A DNA stretch of 64,000 nt. Origin: Shewanella sediminis HAW-EB3. Lineage in GTDB: Bacteria > Pseudomonadota > Gammaproteobacteria > Enterobacterales > Shewanellaceae. Position 1 is the stretch's first letter. Every line of letters begins with the position of its first letter. The DNA lies in NCBI RefSeq assembly GCF_000018025.1, contig NC_009831.1:1426001-1490000 (forward strand), written 5' to 3'. Shown in pieces: positions 62,469 through 64,000 of this stretch. The notes under the pieces were generated by a model. That model worked only from the letters and a program-made list of their open reading frames with translations. It had not been told where the DNA came from and made no database searches. A program made the translations under genes and the position numbers.

Positions 62469-64000
62469 ATGATTAGTGAATTCTTTATTAACAGGCCTAA
62501 GTTCGCCTTTGTTATTTCTACTGTGTTGACCTTGGTTGGACTTATCTCCATTCCTATTTTATCAGTGTCTGAGTTTCCTGAAATAGCGCCACCTCAAATT
62601 AACGTGTCTACGAGTTATTCCGGTGCGAGTGCCGGTGTGGTTAAAGATACCATAGCTCAGCCACTCGAGGCTGAGGTCAATGGCGTCGAAGGTATGCTCT
62701 ATATGGAGTCTAAGAGTGCCAACGATGGAAGTTACGCATTAAATGTAACATTCGAAGTGGGCACAGATGCCGATATGGCGCAGGTTAAAGTACAAAACAG
62801 AGTGCAGCAGGCGATGCCGCGTCTGCCCGAAGAGGTTAAACGTCAGGGGGTTAAAGTCGAGAAACAGAGCCCCAATATGTTGATGGTGGTGAATCTGGTT
62901 TCCCCCAACGAGACCTTCGACTCGCTGTTTATTACTAACTATGCCGGATTGAATATCAAGGATGCGCTTGCTCGTCAAAATGGTGTCTCTAAGGTTCAAG
63001 TGATCGGCTCGCTCGATTACGCAATTCGGATCTGGCTCGATCCCAATCAAATGGCAAGCTTTGGTGTGACAGCAAAAGATGTGATTGCTGCTTTGCAGGA
63101 GCAAAATATCCAAGTTGCGGCTGGACGCATCGGTGCTGCGCCTGTGGATCCAGATCAGCAGTTTCAGTACACCTTACAAACTAAAGGGCGCTTGAAAGAT
63201 CCACAGGAGTTTAAGGATGTTATGATCCGAGCGAACAACGATGGTTCCAAAGTCGTTGTCAGCGATGTGGCTCGTGTCGAGTTAGGTTCTCAAACCTATG
63301 ATGCACAAGGTAAGTTAAACAATAAGCCTTCGGCAATTATTGCTGTTTATCAGTCACCTGATGCTAATGCATTGGAAGTTGCCGCCGGAATTAAAACCGA
63401 GATGGCTAAGTTGTCAGAGCGTTTTCCAACGGATCTGGAATACGAAGTGCTTTATGACACGACTGAGTTCGTTGAAACTTCGATTACAGAGGTAGTACAG
63501 ACCCTCTTCATCTCTATCTCGCTGGTTGTATTAGTTGTTTATATCTTCTTGCAGGATGCACGCTCGACTCTGGTTCCCGGAATTGCGATTCCGGTTTCCT
63601 TAATTGGTACCTTTGCGTTCCTGCTCTTGTTTGGCATGAGCATTAATACCGTGTCTCTGTTCGCATTGATCTTAGCCATTGGTATTGTGGTAGATGATGC
63701 GATCGTGGTGGTAGAGAACGTGACTCGTCTGATGCAGGATGAAGGTCTCTCTCCAAAGGAGGCGACATCTAAGGCGATGAAAGAGGTTACCGGCCCTATT
63801 ATTGCGACCACCTTGGTGTTGCTTGCTGTTTTTGCTCCCACGGCTGTCATGCCTGGTATTACCGGACAGATGTATGCACAGTTCTCTGTGACCATCTGTA
63901 TCGCTGTACTTATCTCCTCAATAAACGCACTAACCTTGAGTCCGGCGCTATGTGCCTCGTTACTCAGAGCACCTAAACAGCATGAAACAGGTTTTCATGC
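62469..64000 (+). CDS. RND efflux pump, inner-membrane subunit (partial)
   Basis: An AcrB/MexB-type proton-driven transporter whose 3' part lies beyond the window. The first 510 codons are present: MISEFFINRPKFAFVISTVL, then the porter domain, and GIVVDDAIVVVENV with the two proton-relay Asp residues in TM4. An in-frame ATG follows GGATAATT, consistent with coupling to the adaptor. Substrate cannot be told from this part; hydrophobic drugs are typical. An outer-membrane TolC partner is not in the window. Confidence 0.93.
   Translation, partial: MISEFFINRPKFAFVISTVLTLVGLISIPILSVSEFPEIAPPQINVSTSYSGASAGVVKDTIAQPLEAEVNGVEGMLYMESKSANDGSYALNVTFEVGTDADMAQVKVQNRVQQAMPRLPEEVKRQGVKVEKQSPNMLMVVNLVSPNETFDSLFITNYAGLNIKDALARQNGVSKVQVIGSLDYAIRIWLDPNQMASFGVTAKDVIAALQEQNIQVAAGRIGAAPVDPDQQFQYTLQTKGRLKDPQEFKDVMIRANNDGSKVVVSDVARVELGSQTYDAQGKLNNKPSAIIAVYQSPDANALEVAAGIKTEMAKLSERFPTDLEYEVLYDTTEFVETSITEVVQTLFISISLVVLVVYIFLQDARSTLVPGIAIPVSLIGTFAFLLLFGMSINTVSLFALILAIGIVVDDAIVVVENVTRLMQDEGLSPKEATSKAMKEVTGPIIATTLVLLAVFAPTAVMPGITGQMYAQFSVTICIAVLISSINALTLSPALCASLLRAPKQHETGFH

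Overview
The window looks like chromosomal DNA of a marine gammaproteobacterium, most likely Shewanella. I infer this from the GlcNAc catabolic cluster (nagR, nagK, nagA, nagX, nagP plus a TonB-dependent receptor, a halogenase-like protein and SapC) with its NagR-type operators, the pilVWXY1E minor-pilin operon, the yggX-mutY-trmB-yggL-glsA-yggN and yggS-proC-yggT-yggU-rdgB-hemW neighbourhoods, and moderate GC with GATC/TAAT-rich spacers. The species cannot be named from the sequence alone. I see no prophage, CRISPR array, plasmid gene or intact transposase.

Layout: (1) 1-7.6 kb, type IV pilus minor pilins and the PilY1 tip adhesin, followed by two opposite-strand GspH/FimT-type pilins, one carrying a tandem duplication of its 3' end. 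(2) 7.9-8.2 kb, the nitrogen sensor GlnB. (3) 8.3-23.5 kb, a chitin/N-acetylglucosamine island with five copies of one palindromic operator (core TGACARCGYTGTCA, last base T in the fifth). The products bind and import chitooligosaccharides or GlcNAc (TonB receptor, NagP), trim oligomers (lipoprotein hexosaminidase), phosphorylate GlcNAc (NagK) and deacetylate GlcNAc-6-P (NagA). The glucosamine-6-P deaminase step is not encoded here. One operator precedes a terminator-bounded stretch without a convincing ORF, a candidate regulated small RNA. (4) 23.4-24.9 kb, an 860-bp tandem duplication of a tRNA-Thr/tRNA-Phe operon, with decayed fragments around it. (5) 25.2-31.3 kb, cytochrome b561/YceI, then DNA repair, tRNA modification, glutaminase and small housekeeping genes.

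(6) 31.7-45.4 kb, a LysR regulator, a DUF885 metallopeptidase, the minus-strand yggS-to-hemW block, divergent pilT-pilU retraction ATPases, hemH, ruvX, yqgE and a SUI1-type factor. (7) 45.4-50.2 kb, an accessory-flavoured stretch: a 314-bp MITE-like element, a Fur-box-preceded small membrane protein, a DUF4136 lipoprotein, a nine-copy 11-bp minisatellite, a DUF924 protein, a LysR/PACE efflux pair and an OmpA-like protein. (8) 50.3-60.7 kb, MscS, a TRIC-like channel, threonine aldolase, an unrecognised secreted protein next to two paralogous alkaline phosphatases of the His153/His328 type, a thioesterase, a tiny repeat lipoprotein, NADH dehydrogenase II and an orphan protein. (9) 61.3-64 kb, an RND efflux adaptor and the start of its inner-membrane pump, cut by the window edge.

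The best-supported unusual observations are the NagR operator set with its possible regulated sRNA, the tRNA operon duplication with diverged promoters, the pilin-tail duplication, the MITE-like element with related solo palindromes, the 11-bp minisatellite and the operator-like direct repeats flanking the efflux promoter. No clearly new multi-gene system is evident.
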